64,000 nucleotides of DNA from Sulfitobacter sp. BSw21498. Its GTDB lineage: Bacteria; Pseudomonadota; Alphaproteobacteria; Rhodobacterales; Rhodobacteraceae. The notes under the pieces are model-generated. The model had not been told where the DNA came from. It searched no databases and saw only the letters and a list, made by a program, of their open reading frames with translations. Each line of letters begins with the position of its first letter. Within the stretch, counting starts at the first letter, position 1. Position numbers and translations under genes: made by a program. Below, piece by piece: positions 17,008 through 26,357 of this stretch. The stretch spans positions 2,708,001-2,772,000 of the forward strand of contig NZ_CP040753.1 in NCBI RefSeq assembly GCF_006064855.1, in the 5' to 3' direction.

Positions 17008-19806
17008 TTAATGCGCCTCCGCCCAGTTTGACCCTATCCCTGCGTCCACCGTCAGCTTTACGTCCAGTTTGACCACCGGATCGGCTGCGTTTTCCATCAC
17101 ATGACGCGCGGCGTCGATCAGAGCATCTTCGGCCCCTTTTTCCACCTCGAACAGCAGTTCATCGTGTACCTGCAACAGCATCGTGGCGGGCAAGCCCTTG
17201 ATCGCGTCGGGCATGCGGATCATCGCGCGGCGGATCACGTCTGCGGCTGTCCCCTGGATCGGCGCGTTAATAGCGGCCCGTTGGGCGAACCCGGCGCGGG
17301 GGCCTTTGGCGCTGATCTCTGGCGTGTGGATTTTGCGTCCGAACAGGGTCTGCACAAAGCCATGCTCTTTCGCGAACGCTTTGGTGTCGTTCATATAGGT
17401 GCGGATGCCGGGGAAACGTTCGAAATAACGGTCAATGAAGCCCTGTGCCTCGGCTCGCGGAATGCGCAGGTTGCGCGCCAGGCCAAAGCCCGAGATGCCA
17501 TAGATGACACCAAAGTTGATCGCCTTGGCCTGACGGCGCACGTCCGACGTCATTTCATCGAGGGGGACGCCGAACATTTCTGATGCGGTCAGGGCGTGAA
17601 TGTCGATGCCGTCCTGAAAGGCCTGCTTGAGCTCGGGGATGTTGGCAATATGCGCCAATATCCGTAGCTCGATCTGGGAATAGTCCAGCGCAATCAGCAC
17701 TTTACCCTGCTCGGCAACAAAGGCCTCGCGGATGCGGCGGCCTTCTTCGGATCGGATCGGGATGTTTTGCAAGTTTGGATCGGTTGACGCCAGCCGGCCC
17801 GTCGATGCCCCCGCGATGGAGTATGAGGTGTGTACGCGTCCGGTGTCAGGGTTGATGTGGTCCTGAAGCGCGTCGGTATAGGTCGATTTCAGCTTCGACA
17901 GTTGCCGCCAGTCCAGCACACGTGCGGGCAGGTCATGCTCTGTTGCCAGATCTTCGAGCACGTCGGCACCAGTGGCATAGGCACCTGTCTTGCCCTTTTT
18001 GCCGCCTTCCAGCGCCATCTCGTCAAACAGGATCTCACCAAGCTGCTTGGGCGATCCGACATTGAATTTGCGACCGGCGAGTTGATAAATTTCATCCTCA
18101 AGCCCTGCCATCTTCTGCGCAAAGGCATTCGACATCCGGCTCAGCGTATCGCGGTCAACCTTGACGCCAGACCGTTCCATCGCGGCCAACACAGGCACCA
18201 AGGGACGTTCAAGCGTTTCATACACCTTCGTCACCTCGACGCGGTGCAGCTGCGGCTTGAACAGCTGCCACAAACGCAGGGTAATATCCGCATCCTCCGC
18301 GGCATATTTCACGGCATCGGCCAGCGGTACCTTATCAAAGGTGATCGCGGATTTACCCGAGCCTAGCAAAGGTTTGATCGGGATCGGCGTGTGCGACAGA
18401 TACCGTTCTGACAGCGTGTCCATCCCGTGCCCGTGCAGCCCTGCGTGCATCGCATAAGACAGCAGCATCGTATCGTCGATCGGGGCGACATTGATGCCGA
18501 GCTGCCCAAATATCTTGCTGTCGTATTTCATGTTCTGCCCGATTTTCAGGATCGTGGGGTCCTGCAACATCGGGGTCAACAGGCGCAGCGCATCTTCAAG
18601 GGGGATCTGCCCCTCAGCCAGATCGTCAGAGCCAAACAGATCATCGCTGCCACGCGCCTTGTGGATGAGCGGGATATAGCAGGCTTTGCCGGGTTCGACG
18701 CAAAGCGATACGCCGACCAGCTGCGCGACCATATCGTCCAGCCCGGTGGTCTCTGTATCGACGGCAACATAGCCGAATTCGTAAATCCGGTCGATCCAGG
18801 CCTGCAGCGCCTCTGTGTCGCTGACATGTTCATACTGATCCGGATCAAAGGGCACGTCCGCCGCGGCGGGGGCATCGGCAGCAACCGGTGCGTCCGCGAT
18901 GGTGGGGGCCTCTTTGCCCAAAACCTCTGCTACGCGTTTTGACAGCGTGCGAAACTCCATCTCGGCAAGGAAACCGAGCAGCTGGTCGGCATCGGGGTCG
19001 CGTACCTCGAGGTCGTCCAGCGTAAAGTCCAACGGCGTATTCTCGTCCAGCTGAACCAGAGCGCGGGACAGGCGGATTTGATCTGCGTGGTCGATCAAGG
19101 TCTGGCGACGCTTGGGCTGTTTGATCTCGCCCGCGCGTTCAAGCAACGTATCAAGATCGCCATATTCGTTAATCAGCAGCGCGGCGGTCTTGATCCCGAT
19201 TCCGGGTGCGCCGGGCACGTTATCGACGGAATCGCCGGCCAGGGCTTGCACATCAACCACACGGTCGGGGAACACGCCGAATTTCTCGAACACGCCATCA
19301 CGGTCGATGCTTTTGTTCTTCATCGCATCCAGCATTTCGACGCCGCCGCCGACCAGCTGCATCAAATCCTTGTCCGAGCTAATGATGGTGCAGCGCCCGC
19401 CCGCGGCACGGGCCTGCACGGCGAGCGTCGCGATGATATCATCCGCCTCATAGCCTTGCTTTTCCTTGCACGCGATGTTGAAGGCTTCGGTGGCGGTGCG
19501 GGTCAGGGGGATCTGCGGACGCAGGTCTTCGGGCATGGCCTCGCGGTTGGCCTTGTACTTGTCGTACATGTCATTGCGGAAGGTGTGGCTCCCCTTGTCA
19601 AAGATCACGGCCACATGGGTTGGCGCATCGGGCCCGGTGTTGCCTTCGACATAGCGCTGCAACATGTTGCAAAATCCTGCAACGGCTCCGATCGGCAGCC
19701 CGTCTGATTTGCGCGTCAATGGCGGCAGCGCGTGGTAGGCGCGAAAAATAAACGCCGACCCGTCGATCAGATGCAGATGGTGACCCTTGCCAAATGTGCC
19801 GGACAT
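17008..19806 (-). CDS. polA: DNA polymerase I
   Basis: 932 residues with all three activities. The N-terminal 5'-3' exonuclease spans about 1-290 (IDGSAFIFRAYHALPP, ISSDKDLMQLV). The 3'-5' exonuclease is intact, with DTETT near residue 348 and later acidic motifs (YAAEDADITLRLW). The polymerase domain carries motif A (LDYSQIELR, near 709), motif B (RRQAKAINFGVIYGIS) and motif C (QVHDELLFE, near 883). It fills gaps in repair and removes Okazaki primers. An alanine-rich linker (about 300-320) joins the first two domains. It is transcribed alone, convergent with DUF1285. Confidence 0.96.
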   Translation of the reverse strand: MSGTFGKGHHLHLIDGSAFIFRAYHALPPLTRKSDGLPIGAVAGFCNMLQRYVEGNTGPDAPTHVAVIFDKGSHTFRNDMYDKYKANREAMPEDLRPQIPLTRTATEAFNIACKEKQGYEADDIIATLAVQARAAGGRCTIISSDKDLMQLVGGGVEMLDAMKNKSIDRDGVFEKFGVFPDRVVDVQALAGDSVDNVPGAPGIGIKTAALLINEYGDLDTLLERAGEIKQPKRRQTLIDHADQIRLSRALVQLDENTPLDFTLDDLEVRDPDADQLLGFLAEMEFRTLSKRVAEVLGKEAPTIADAPVAADAPAAADVPFDPDQYEHVSDTEALQAWIDRIYEFGYVAVDTETTGLDDMVAQLVGVSLCVEPGKACYIPLIHKARGSDDLFGSDDLAEGQIPLEDALRLLTPMLQDPTILKIGQNMKYDSKIFGQLGINVAPIDDTMLLSYAMHAGLHGHGMDTLSERYLSHTPIPIKPLLGSGKSAITFDKVPLADAVKYAAEDADITLRLWQLFKPQLHRVEVTKVYETLERPLVPVLAAMERSGVKVDRDTLSRMSNAFAQKMAGLEDEIYQLAGRKFNVGSPKQLGEILFDEMALEGGKKGKTGAYATGADVLEDLATEHDLPARVLDWRQLSKLKSTYTDALQDHINPDTGRVHTSYSIAGASTGRLASTDPNLQNIPIRSEEGRRIREAFVAEQGKVLIALDYSQIELRILAHIANIPELKQAFQDGIDIHALTASEMFGVPLDEMTSDVRRQAKAINFGVIYGISGFGLARNLRIPRAEAQGFIDRYFERFPGIRTYMNDTKAFAKEHGFVQTLFGRKIHTPEISAKGPRAGFAQRAAINAPIQGTAADVIRRAMIRMPDAIKGLPATMLLQVHDELLFEVEKGAEDALIDAARHVMENAADPVVKLDVKLTVDAGIGSNWAEAH

Positions 19807-19925
19807 GTCGGTGCTCCTCTTTCAGACAAGCCTTCTTTTGTCACGAAGCAGCCAAACTCTCCAGCGGCCAATTGACAGGGACCGGCTTCATTTTGCCACT
19901 TAAACTCCCCGCGGAGCGTCCCACG

Positions 19926-20567
19926 TCAGCGGTGATCGCTTTGGTAAAGTTGATAGGACAGGCTGACCGAAAGAGGCAGCGGCGTCCAACGCCCAAAACG
20001 CAAGCCCGCCGCACGCAGCTGGTCGCCGATCCAGACATTACAGGTGCGCAGGATGCTAAAACGCCCTTTGGCCGCAAAGAATCCGTCGGTGGTGGTATAC
20101 CCTGTGACCCCCACGCGTTCGGGCAAGCCATCGGGCCCGAGTGTAAGCTCGGACCAGACATTACCTACCAGCGTGCGATACTGCCGTTCTGTCATCGCGA
20201 CGCTCCGGCGTTTGATCTGCCGGTCTATTGGGCCGATCACGTCAATCCGCAAGACTGCGTCATCGCCGATAACACCGCGCCAGACATTGCCGGGCTTCAG
20301 CTCGCGATAGGTCGGGGTTTCCGTATAAAACTTGCGCGCGCCCCAGCCGATCACCAGCCAGCGCGCATCAGGGTGCGATAGCGGCACGCCACGCGCCTCG
20401 AGCGCTGCAAAACGCGGCCGCGAAATGTCATCGAGCGGAATCAGCAGATCGTAATGGATCGGTCCGTGGATCAGAAGCACGTCGCGCGTGGGCATCGCAC
20501 GGTCTTGGGCTACGCCGGGCGCCCAGACGGCGCCAATAAGGGCAGCAATCACAAAACACGCTGGCAC
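19926..20567 (-). CDS. DUF2459-like (TIGR02117 family) exported protein
   Basis: 213 residues from the GTG at 20567. HGPIHYDLLIPLDD, WLVIGWGARKFYTETPTY and the C-terminal CNVWIGDQLRAAGLRFGRWTPLP fit the TIGR02117/DUF2459 family, a papain-like fold group with conserved His and a C-terminal Asn/Cys region; no activity is established. The N-terminus is hydrophobic. The true start may be a CTG at 20606: it overlaps the stop of the upstream zinc-finger gene, has GAGGG at ideal spacing, and would add [13 protein letters not shown], giving a complete signal anchor. The GTG has no ribosome-binding site. Confidence 0.75.
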   Translation of the reverse strand: MPACFVIAALIGAVWAPGVAQDRAMPTRDVLLIHGPIHYDLLIPLDDISRPRFAALEARGVPLSHPDARWLVIGWGARKFYTETPTYRELKPGNVWRGVIGDDAVLRIDVIGPIDRQIKRRSVAMTERQYRTLVGNVWSELTLGPDGLPERVGVTGYTTTDGFFAAKGRFSILRTCNVWIGDQLRAAGLRFGRWTPLPLSVSLSYQLYQSDHR

Positions 20568-20602
20568 AAGCGCAAAGGCGCCCAGCCATCGTAACGCTTT
20601 GG

Positions 20603-20782
20603 TCAGACTTTGCCCTCAAACTCGGCGTGGATGAACTTGCAGTCGCAATACCCACATTCGACCCAGCCTTTGTCCTGCGGGATTTGCAGCCAGACGCGTG
20701 GGTGCCCCAAGGCACCTTCGCTGCCGTCACAGGCGACGCGCCAGGTGGTCACAATGCGGGTTTCCGGTGCTTGGAATGTCAT
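20603..20782 (-). CDS. Small zinc-finger domain protein (zf-CHCC type)
   Basis: 59 residues, starting [20 protein letters not shown] and ending [10 protein letters not shown]. The metal-binding pattern is visible: Cys18, His28 ([10 protein letters not shown]) and the ECGYCDCKF cluster. This is the short zf-CHCC protein conserved in alphaproteobacteria and related to the 13-kDa mitochondrial complex I subunit NDUFS6. A role in respiratory complex biogenesis is possible by homology but not shown here. Its stop overlaps the probable CTG start of the downstream DUF2459-like gene. Confidence 0.85.
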   Translation of the reverse strand: MTFQAPETRIVTTWRVACDGSEGALGHPRVWLQIPQDKGWVECGYCDCKFIHAEFEGKV

Positions 20783-20871
20783 GCTGTCGTCCTTGGCTTT
20801 GATGCGCCCATCTTATGACTAAACCGCGCCGGCAGGGCAAGGGTGCGCCGCGTGATTTGGCCAGCGCCAGC

Positions 20872-20885
20872 TTACAAGTTTGTAA
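20872..20885. promoter_or_regulatory. Palindrome in the divergent zinc-finger / gpmI promoter region
   Basis: TTACAA-GT-TTGTAA is a perfect inverted repeat of six bases per arm in the 185-base gap between two divergent genes, 83 bases before the gpmI start. Its dyad form and place suit an operator for a dimeric regulator, but no regulator is implied by the sequence. It may be chance in a short AT-rich stretch. Confidence 0.25.
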
Positions 20886-20967
20886 TCTGCGATGAATTAG
20901 GTTCACCATCCGTCACAGAGCCGCTAAAAGACGGAAAACCACTGAAAATCTCCGGAGCGGTCTTAGG

Positions 20968-22485
20968 ATGAACACCCCAAAACCTGTCGTATTGTGCATT
21001 CTGGATGGGTGGGGCCTGTGCGATGACCCCAAAGGGAACGCACCGCTGCTGGCCAAGACACCGCATTTCGACCGGATCATGCAAAGCTGCCCCTCGGCCA
21101 CGCTGACCACCTTTGGCCCTGACGTCGGGTTGCCACAGGGGCAGATGGGGAACTCCGAAGTGGGGCATACCAATATCGGGGCCGGTCGGGTGGTGGCGAT
21201 GGATCTGGGTCAGATTGATTTGGCTATCGAAGAGGGGGCGTTTGCGAAGCATCAGCCTTTGCTCGATTTTATTGCGACGCTGAAAAAGACCGGCGGCACG
21301 GCCCATCTGATGGGGCTGGTGTCTGACGGCGGCGTGCACGGGCATCTCACGCATATGATCGCCGCGGTGCACGCGATTTGCGATCACGGTGTTCCGGTGG
21401 TGATCCATGCTTTGACGGACGGGCGCGATGTGGCTCCACGGTCGGCACTGGGCTATTTCGAGACGTTGCAAGCGGCGTTGCCCGAAGGGGCGTCCATCGC
21501 GACAGTATTGGGGCGCTACTTTGCGATGGACCGCGACAACCGCTGGGACCGCGTGGCCAAAGCCTATGAGGCGATTGTTTTGGCCAAGGGCCGTGCCGCG
21601 CCGACCGCGTCCGCTGCGGTGACGGATGCCTACGGGTTGGAAGAGAACGACGAATTTATCACGCCCGCCGTGTTGCATGGCTATGGGGGTGTGCAAGACG
21701 GGGACGGGGTGTTTTGTCTGAATTTCCGCGCCGACCGCGCCCGCGAAATCATGTCGGCGCTTGCAGCTCCTGATTTTGATGCGTTCGACACGGGCACGCA
21801 ACCCAAGTGGTCTGCGGTCATGGGAATGGCGGAATATTCCGATGCGCATATGGCGTTCATGACCACGATGTATCCCAAGCCCGAAATCGTAAATACGCTT
21901 GGCGCATGGGTTGCGCAGCATGGCCTGCGCCAGTTCCGTCTGGCCGAGACAGAGAAATACCCCCATGTGACGTTCTTCCTGAACGGCGGTGCGGAAACGC
22001 CGTTGATAGGCGAAGACCGCTTTATGCCAAAGTCGCCCAATGTGGCCACCTATGACATGCAGCCCGAGATGTCATGCGGCGAGGTGACGGACCATTTCGT
22101 GCAGGCGATCAAGGACCGCTATGACTTGATCGTGGTGAATTATGCAAACCCCGACATGGTAGGGCACACCGGCGATCTGGATGCCGCCATTGCCGCCTGC
22201 GAGGCGGTGGATACGGGCCTTGGCCGTGTGCTCGAGGCGCTAGAGGATGTCGGCGGGGCGATGATCGTCACGGCGGACCACGGCAATTGCGAAACCATGA
22301 TTGATCCCGACACCGGCGGCGCGCACACGGCACATACATTGAACCCCGTGCCGGTCGCGGTTGTGGGCGGGCCCGAAGGGGCTAGCTTGCGCACAGGTCG
22401 GTTGGCCGATCTGGCCCCCACGGTCTTGCAGTTGATGGGATTGAAACAGCCTGCCGAGATGACGGGAAAGTCCTTGCTCGAATGA
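20968..22485 (+). CDS. gpmI: 2,3-bisphosphoglycerate-independent phosphoglycerate mutase
   Basis: 505 residues, the usual iPGM length. It interconverts 2- and 3-phosphoglycerate in glycolysis and gluconeogenesis. The alkaline-phosphatase-like metal site begins with CILDGWG (Asp13) and the catalytic Ser63 in MGNSEVGHTNIGAGR. Later metal ligands appear in NYANPDMVGHTG and TADHGNCETM. The stop overlaps the ATG of the EnvC-like gene (ATGA), so glycolysis and cell-wall genes share one transcript, an arrangement common in alphaproteobacteria (gpmI-envC-ctpA). Confidence 0.96.
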   Translation: MNTPKPVVLCILDGWGLCDDPKGNAPLLAKTPHFDRIMQSCPSATLTTFGPDVGLPQGQMGNSEVGHTNIGAGRVVAMDLGQIDLAIEEGAFAKHQPLLDFIATLKKTGGTAHLMGLVSDGGVHGHLTHMIAAVHAICDHGVPVVIHALTDGRDVAPRSALGYFETLQAALPEGASIATVLGRYFAMDRDNRWDRVAKAYEAIVLAKGRAAPTASAAVTDAYGLEENDEFITPAVLHGYGGVQDGDGVFCLNFRADRAREIMSALAAPDFDAFDTGTQPKWSAVMGMAEYSDAHMAFMTTMYPKPEIVNTLGAWVAQHGLRQFRLAETEKYPHVTFFLNGGAETPLIGEDRFMPKSPNVATYDMQPEMSCGEVTDHFVQAIKDRYDLIVVNYANPDMVGHTGDLDAAIAACEAVDTGLGRVLEALEDVGGAMIVTADHGNCETMIDPDTGGAHTAHTLNPVPVAVVGGPEGASLRTGRLADLAPTVLQLMGLKQPAEMTGKSLLE

Positions 22486-23612
22486 TCCGCTTTTGTGCCC
22501 TTGCTCTGATGATCTGGCCGGTCAGCGTGGTTGCGCAGACAGAGGCGGCTGAACAGGCGCGTCGTGCGATGGCCGATCTTGAGGCGGCCTCTGTCCAGTT
22601 GGATGCAGCGAGTGGTGCGCGGGACCGTGTTCAGGCACTAACCCAGACCATTCAGGCGTTTGAAACGGGTCTTGGTGCCATGCGCGAGGGGCTGCGTCAG
22701 GCGGCCATCAACGAGGCCCAGCTGAGCAAGAAACTACAGGCCCGCGATGGCGAGGTCGCGCAGTTGCTGGGTGTGCTACAAAGCATTGGCGGAAACCCGT
22801 CGCCCACGTTGTTCCTGCACCCCGAAGGGCCGGTAGGCACGGCGCGCGCGGGCATGTTGTTGGCCGAGCTGACACCCGCGTTGAACACCCGCGCCGATGT
22901 GTTGCGGCAGGATTTGCAAGACGTCCAGACGCTGCGCGCACTGCAAACTGATGCGGCACAGCGCCTGCAGGACGGGCTGACCGAAATCCAGCGGGCCCGT
23001 ACCGAATTGAACCAGGCCATGGCCAACCGAACCGACTTGCCCAAACGCTTTAGCGAAGACCCGGTCCGCACCGCGATCCTGATTTCCACCTCGGAAACAC
23101 TGTCGGGGTTTGCCAGCGGCCTTTCGGAAATGACCTCAGAGCCGATCGCGGACGCGCCGGCTGATTTCGAAGGGCAGAAGGGCGAACTTGCCATGCCGGT
23201 GCAAGGCGTGATCCTGCGCCGCGCCAATGAAACCGATGCCGCAGGGGTGACACGCCCCGGTATTATCCTTGCCACACGCCCGCGTGCCATCGTGACATCG
23301 CCAACAGCGGCAACAATCCGCTACACCGGCCCCCTTTTGGACCTTGGCAACGTGGTCATTCTTGAACCTCGGGCCGGCGCGTTGTTTGTGTTGGCGGGGC
23401 TGGATGTGGTGTATGGCGAGGCAGGACAGGTGATCGGGGCGGCAACGCCTATCGGTCTGATGGGCGGCCCGACCGGGGTAAATCAACAGGCGCTCTCACC
23501 AAATGGTGATGGGGCTGGCATAGAGCGTTCAGAAACGCTCTATATAGAAGTAAGAGAGAACAATGTTCCGCAGGACCCGTCAGACTGGTTCCGAACTGAT
23601 AAGGATGGATAA
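22482..23612 (+). CDS. EnvC-like murein hydrolase activator with degenerate M23/LytM domain
   Basis: 376 residues. A signal peptide (about 1-18, ending VVAQ) is followed by a long Gln/Ala/Glu-rich coiled coil (about 20-200) and a C-terminal LytM-like domain (about 225-370). The zinc ligands of active M23 peptidases are missing: the HxH-type strand reads ETLYIEVREN and the first ligand position is replaced. This is the state of E. coli EnvC, which activates amidases instead of cutting peptidoglycan. Translationally coupled to gpmI and three bases upstream of ctpA. Confidence 0.85.
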   Translation: MIRFCALALMIWPVSVVAQTEAAEQARRAMADLEAASVQLDAASGARDRVQALTQTIQAFETGLGAMREGLRQAAINEAQLSKKLQARDGEVAQLLGVLQSIGGNPSPTLFLHPEGPVGTARAGMLLAELTPALNTRADVLRQDLQDVQTLRALQTDAAQRLQDGLTEIQRARTELNQAMANRTDLPKRFSEDPVRTAILISTSETLSGFASGLSEMTSEPIADAPADFEGQKGELAMPVQGVILRRANETDAAGVTRPGIILATRPRAIVTSPTAATIRYTGPLLDLGNVVILEPRAGALFVLAGLDVVYGEAGQVIGAATPIGLMGGPTGVNQQALSPNGDGAGIERSETLYIEVRENNVPQDPSDWFRTDKDG

Positions 23613-23615
23613 ACG

Positions 23616-24953
23616 ATGAAGAAGTTCGTGATGGCTGCCGTGGGCGGTACGCTGGCAGGGGTGATTGCCACGACGCAGATTGCGGGCCCTTTGCTGGCGC
23701 AGGAAACCGAAAAAAGCAGCAACGTCTATGAACAGCTTGATCTGTTCGGGGACATCTTTGAACGCATCCGCGCCCAATACGTCGAAGAGGTTGATACCGA
23801 AGAACTGGTCGAGGCCGCAATCAACGGCATGCTGACCTCGCTTGATCCCCACTCCAGCTATCTATCGCCAAAGGACGCGCTAAAAATGCGCGACCAGACG
23901 CGCGGAGAATTCGGCGGGCTTGGCATTGAGGTGACGCAGGAAGAGGGCTTCGTCAAAGTTGTTTCCCCCATCGACGGCACGCCTGCCTCTGAGGCGGGGA
24001 TCGAAGCGGGCGATTTCATCACCCATGTGGATGGCGAAAGCCTGCTGGGTCTGACCCTGGATGACGCCGTTGAACTGATGCGCGGACCTGTCGGGTCCGA
24101 AATCGCGATCACCGTAGTGCGCGAAGGTGAGACCGAGCCGTTTGACGTGTCGCTGGTGCGGGATACCATCCAGCTGACCGCGGTGCGGGCGCGTACCGAG
24201 GGCAACGCTGTTGTCTTGCGTGTCACGACGTTCAATGAACAGACCTACCCCAAGCTGAAAGAAGGCCTGGACGAGCAGGTCAAAGCCGCCGGCGGGATCG
24301 AGAACGTCAGCGGCTTTGTGGTCGATCTGCGCAACAACCCCGGTGGGTTGCTGAACCAAGCGATCGCCGTGTCAGATGCCTTCCTTGAAGAAGGAGAGAT
24401 CGTCAGCACACGTGGCCGTGATGCGGCAAATGGCGACCGCACTAATGCGACGCCGGGTGATCTGGCCGAGGGTAAGCCGATTGTCGTGCTGATCAACGGC
24501 GGCTCTGCTTCCGCCTCCGAGATCGTTGCCGGTGCCTTGCAAGACCACCGACGCGCGATTGTGGTGGGCACAAAAAGCTTTGGTAAAGGGTCGGTGCAAA
24601 CGATCATGCCGCTGCGGGACGAAGGGGCGATGCGCCTGACCACGGCGCGGTACTACACGCCGTGGGGCCGCTCTATCCAGGCGCTCGGGGTGTCCCCTGA
24701 CATCATCGTCGCACAGCCTCCGACCAAACCTGCGGACCCCGAAGACGAGGATACAGCAGCACGCCCCCTGCGTACCGAAGCAGATCTGCGTGGCAGCCTC
24801 AACAATGACAGCCTGACCGACGATCAGGTCGACCAGATCATGGAAGACCGTGCCAAAGCCGAAAAAGCCGCGTCCTTGCGCGAAGAGGATTATCAGCTGG
24901 CCTATGCCATCGACATCCTCAAAGGCCTGTCCGCACTTGGCCCGAAAAAGTAA
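23616..24953 (+). CDS. ctpA: S41 family carboxy-terminal processing peptidase
   Basis: 445 residues. It has a signal peptide (about 1-29), an N-terminal helical part, and a PDZ domain (about 85-165, GGLGIEVTQEEGFVKVVSPIDGTPA). The S41 protease domain has the Ser in INGGSASASEIVAGAL and the Lys in GTKSFGKGSVQT. The enzyme trims C-termini of periplasmic proteins and commonly degrades cell-wall hydrolases, which fits the EnvC-like gene directly upstream. The acidic and charged C-terminal tail ends SALGPKK. A strong terminator follows the stop. Confidence 0.95.
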   Translation: MKKFVMAAVGGTLAGVIATTQIAGPLLAQETEKSSNVYEQLDLFGDIFERIRAQYVEEVDTEELVEAAINGMLTSLDPHSSYLSPKDALKMRDQTRGEFGGLGIEVTQEEGFVKVVSPIDGTPASEAGIEAGDFITHVDGESLLGLTLDDAVELMRGPVGSEIAITVVREGETEPFDVSLVRDTIQLTAVRARTEGNAVVLRVTTFNEQTYPKLKEGLDEQVKAAGGIENVSGFVVDLRNNPGGLLNQAIAVSDAFLEEGEIVSTRGRDAANGDRTNATPGDLAEGKPIVVLINGGSASASEIVAGALQDHRRAIVVGTKSFGKGSVQTIMPLRDEGAMRLTTARYYTPWGRSIQALGVSPDIIVAQPPTKPADPEDEDTAARPLRTEADLRGSLNNDSLTDDQVDQIMEDRAKAEKAASLREEDYQLAYAIDILKGLSALGPKK

Positions 24954-24974
24954 ACGTCGCACTCAAAAGCTATG

Positions 24975-25016
24975 AAAAAAGGCCGGTCCGCAGTCATGCG
25001 GGCCGGCCTTTTGTTA
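24975..25016 (+). terminator. Rho-independent terminator after gpmI-envC-ctpA
   Basis: GGCCGGTCCGCA pairs with TGCGGGCCGGCC across a GTCA loop (24981-25008, one G-T wobble) and is followed by TTTTGTTATTT. A run of six A precedes the stem, so it could also stop transcripts from the convergent minus-strand genes. Confidence 0.85.
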
Positions 25017-25106
25017 TTTCTGCCCGGGTTTCGTCGGGGCCAACTAAAGCGATCGGCCGCGGGGGCATCCCCAGCCTCACCATAGGGTTGGCGCACGAAG
25101 CGTCCG

Positions 25107-25478
25107 TCAGCTGGTTTCGACGCAATGCCGCCGAAAGGCCCGTTTAAGCATATCCAGCTCTGCACGCAGCAAATCCACCTCGGCACGCAGGTTCGGGCCC
25201 GTCACCTCGTCCCCGATCAGGGTGATTTTGGCCAGTGTCGTGCAGGATGTCCGATCTGCGATCAGCAGGGTATGGATGCCGTCGGCAATTGCCGCAGCGG
25301 GAACGGGGATGCTGAGCACCCAATGGTCAGACCCCGCGTTATGTACCAGCTTTATGCCCGCCACGTCGGCATCGGCGTGGGTGACTGCAAGATCGGGTTG
25401 GGCGTCGCCCGCGCCGGTGACGATCCCTTGCCACGTGCCATCGATCATATGGGTCTTGGTGAGGGTCAGGTTGCTCAT
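25107..25478 (-). CDS. Conserved hypothetical protein with C-terminal coiled coil
   Basis: 123 residues; I do not recognise the family. The first 85 residues look like a small beta-rich domain (TWQGIVTG, HWVLSIPVPAAAIADGIHTLLIAD). The last 35 form a charged heptad-like helix (LRAEVDLLRAELDMLKRAFRRH) that could mediate oligomerisation. There is no signal peptide. It lies nine bases after the DUF6478-type gene on the same strand, so the two are probably co-transcribed. Confidence 0.7.
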   Translation of the reverse strand: MSNLTLTKTHMIDGTWQGIVTGAGDAQPDLAVTHADADVAGIKLVHNAGSDHWVLSIPVPAAAIADGIHTLLIADRTSCTTLAKITLIGDEVTGPNLRAEVDLLRAELDMLKRAFRRHCVETS

Positions 25479-25487
25479 GCGGGGCTC

Positions 25488-26261
25488 CTACAACTGGGCG
25501 CGCGGGCGGCGCGAAAAGGTCAGGTCACGCAGCATGATCTGGTTCATCTCGGGCCCTTCAAAAATCAGGTCGATCCAGGCTTTCTCCACGCGCTTTTCAT
25601 TCAGGTTGGAATAAGCGAGGTCGAACTCTGCTGTGATGTCGGTTTTGTCCAGCGGCAGTTCCTGAACCATCTGTTCTGTATTGGGGCCGTGGCGGATATT
25701 GAGACGGGCGAAGATCTCGATGGGTTTTTCCATCTCGATCACAGCATCCACACGCAGGACATGGGTCCGCTTAAGCCCCTCGACGCAGTCATCCGGCAAA
25801 TCCAGAACCAGCGACAGGAACGACCCGTCAAACCGATAGACCTCCAGCCTCAGCCCATAGGGTGCCAGGTGGGTCTCTTCGAGATTGCGGATTTGCCGGA
25901 TGCCCAATTCTGACAGGATGCAATCGTGAAAGATCGTGACCTCGTCGCCCATGGTCGCTTTGGGCTGAACTGACGACAGGCCAGAGTGCGCCAATGGTGC
26001 GCGCCACAGCTGCGGACGCCAGGACCAGTCGGTGTTATGCGGGCGGAAGAATTTCGTGGACCCGACGCGGGGCAGGGCAAGTCGGTCTTCGGCGGTATAG
26101 ATCAGCTTGTCCAGATGTCGGCGCAACGCGCGGGCTTGACCTGCTTGCTTGCGCAGCACCGAGATGTCGGTGTGGGGGGCACGGTCTGCCTTGGCTGACC
26201 AGCGGCGGGTGAACCGCGCGATCATGGCGCTGTCGATCAGCTTTTTCCCAAGTTTGCGCAT
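25488..26261 (-). CDS. DUF6478-type conserved protein
   Basis: 257 residues from the ATG at 26261, chosen because AACAGG lies just upstream and because the extension to 26330 is low-complexity. The N-terminus is basic and helical (MRKLGKKLIDSAM ... RRWSAKA), followed by RPHNTDWSWRPQLWRAPL and a beta-rich region. I associate it with the DUF6478 family common in Rhodobacteraceae, from memory and without a search. No enzymatic motif or membrane span is visible. It is second in a likely two-gene unit with the coiled-coil protein downstream. Confidence 0.65.
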   Translation of the reverse strand: MRKLGKKLIDSAMIARFTRRWSAKADRAPHTDISVLRKQAGQARALRRHLDKLIYTAEDRLALPRVGSTKFFRPHNTDWSWRPQLWRAPLAHSGLSSVQPKATMGDEVTIFHDCILSELGIRQIRNLEETHLAPYGLRLEVYRFDGSFLSLVLDLPDDCVEGLKRTHVLRVDAVIEMEKPIEIFARLNIRHGPNTEQMVQELPLDKTDITAEFDLAYSNLNEKRVEKAWIDLIFEGPEMNQIMLRDLTFSRRPRAQL

Positions 26262-26357
26262 GGTGCCTGTTACCCCGATTAAGGATTGGGTTGTTGGTCG
26301 TACCCTACCGGCTGCGGCTTGGGGGCACAAATGAAATGGCGGGGTGTAATTGGCGCG

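Noticed and set aside
20872..21966. 364-codon minus-strand open frame opposite gpmI
   Set aside because: It is antisense to gpmI and has the His/Arg/Gln-rich composition of a shadow frame.
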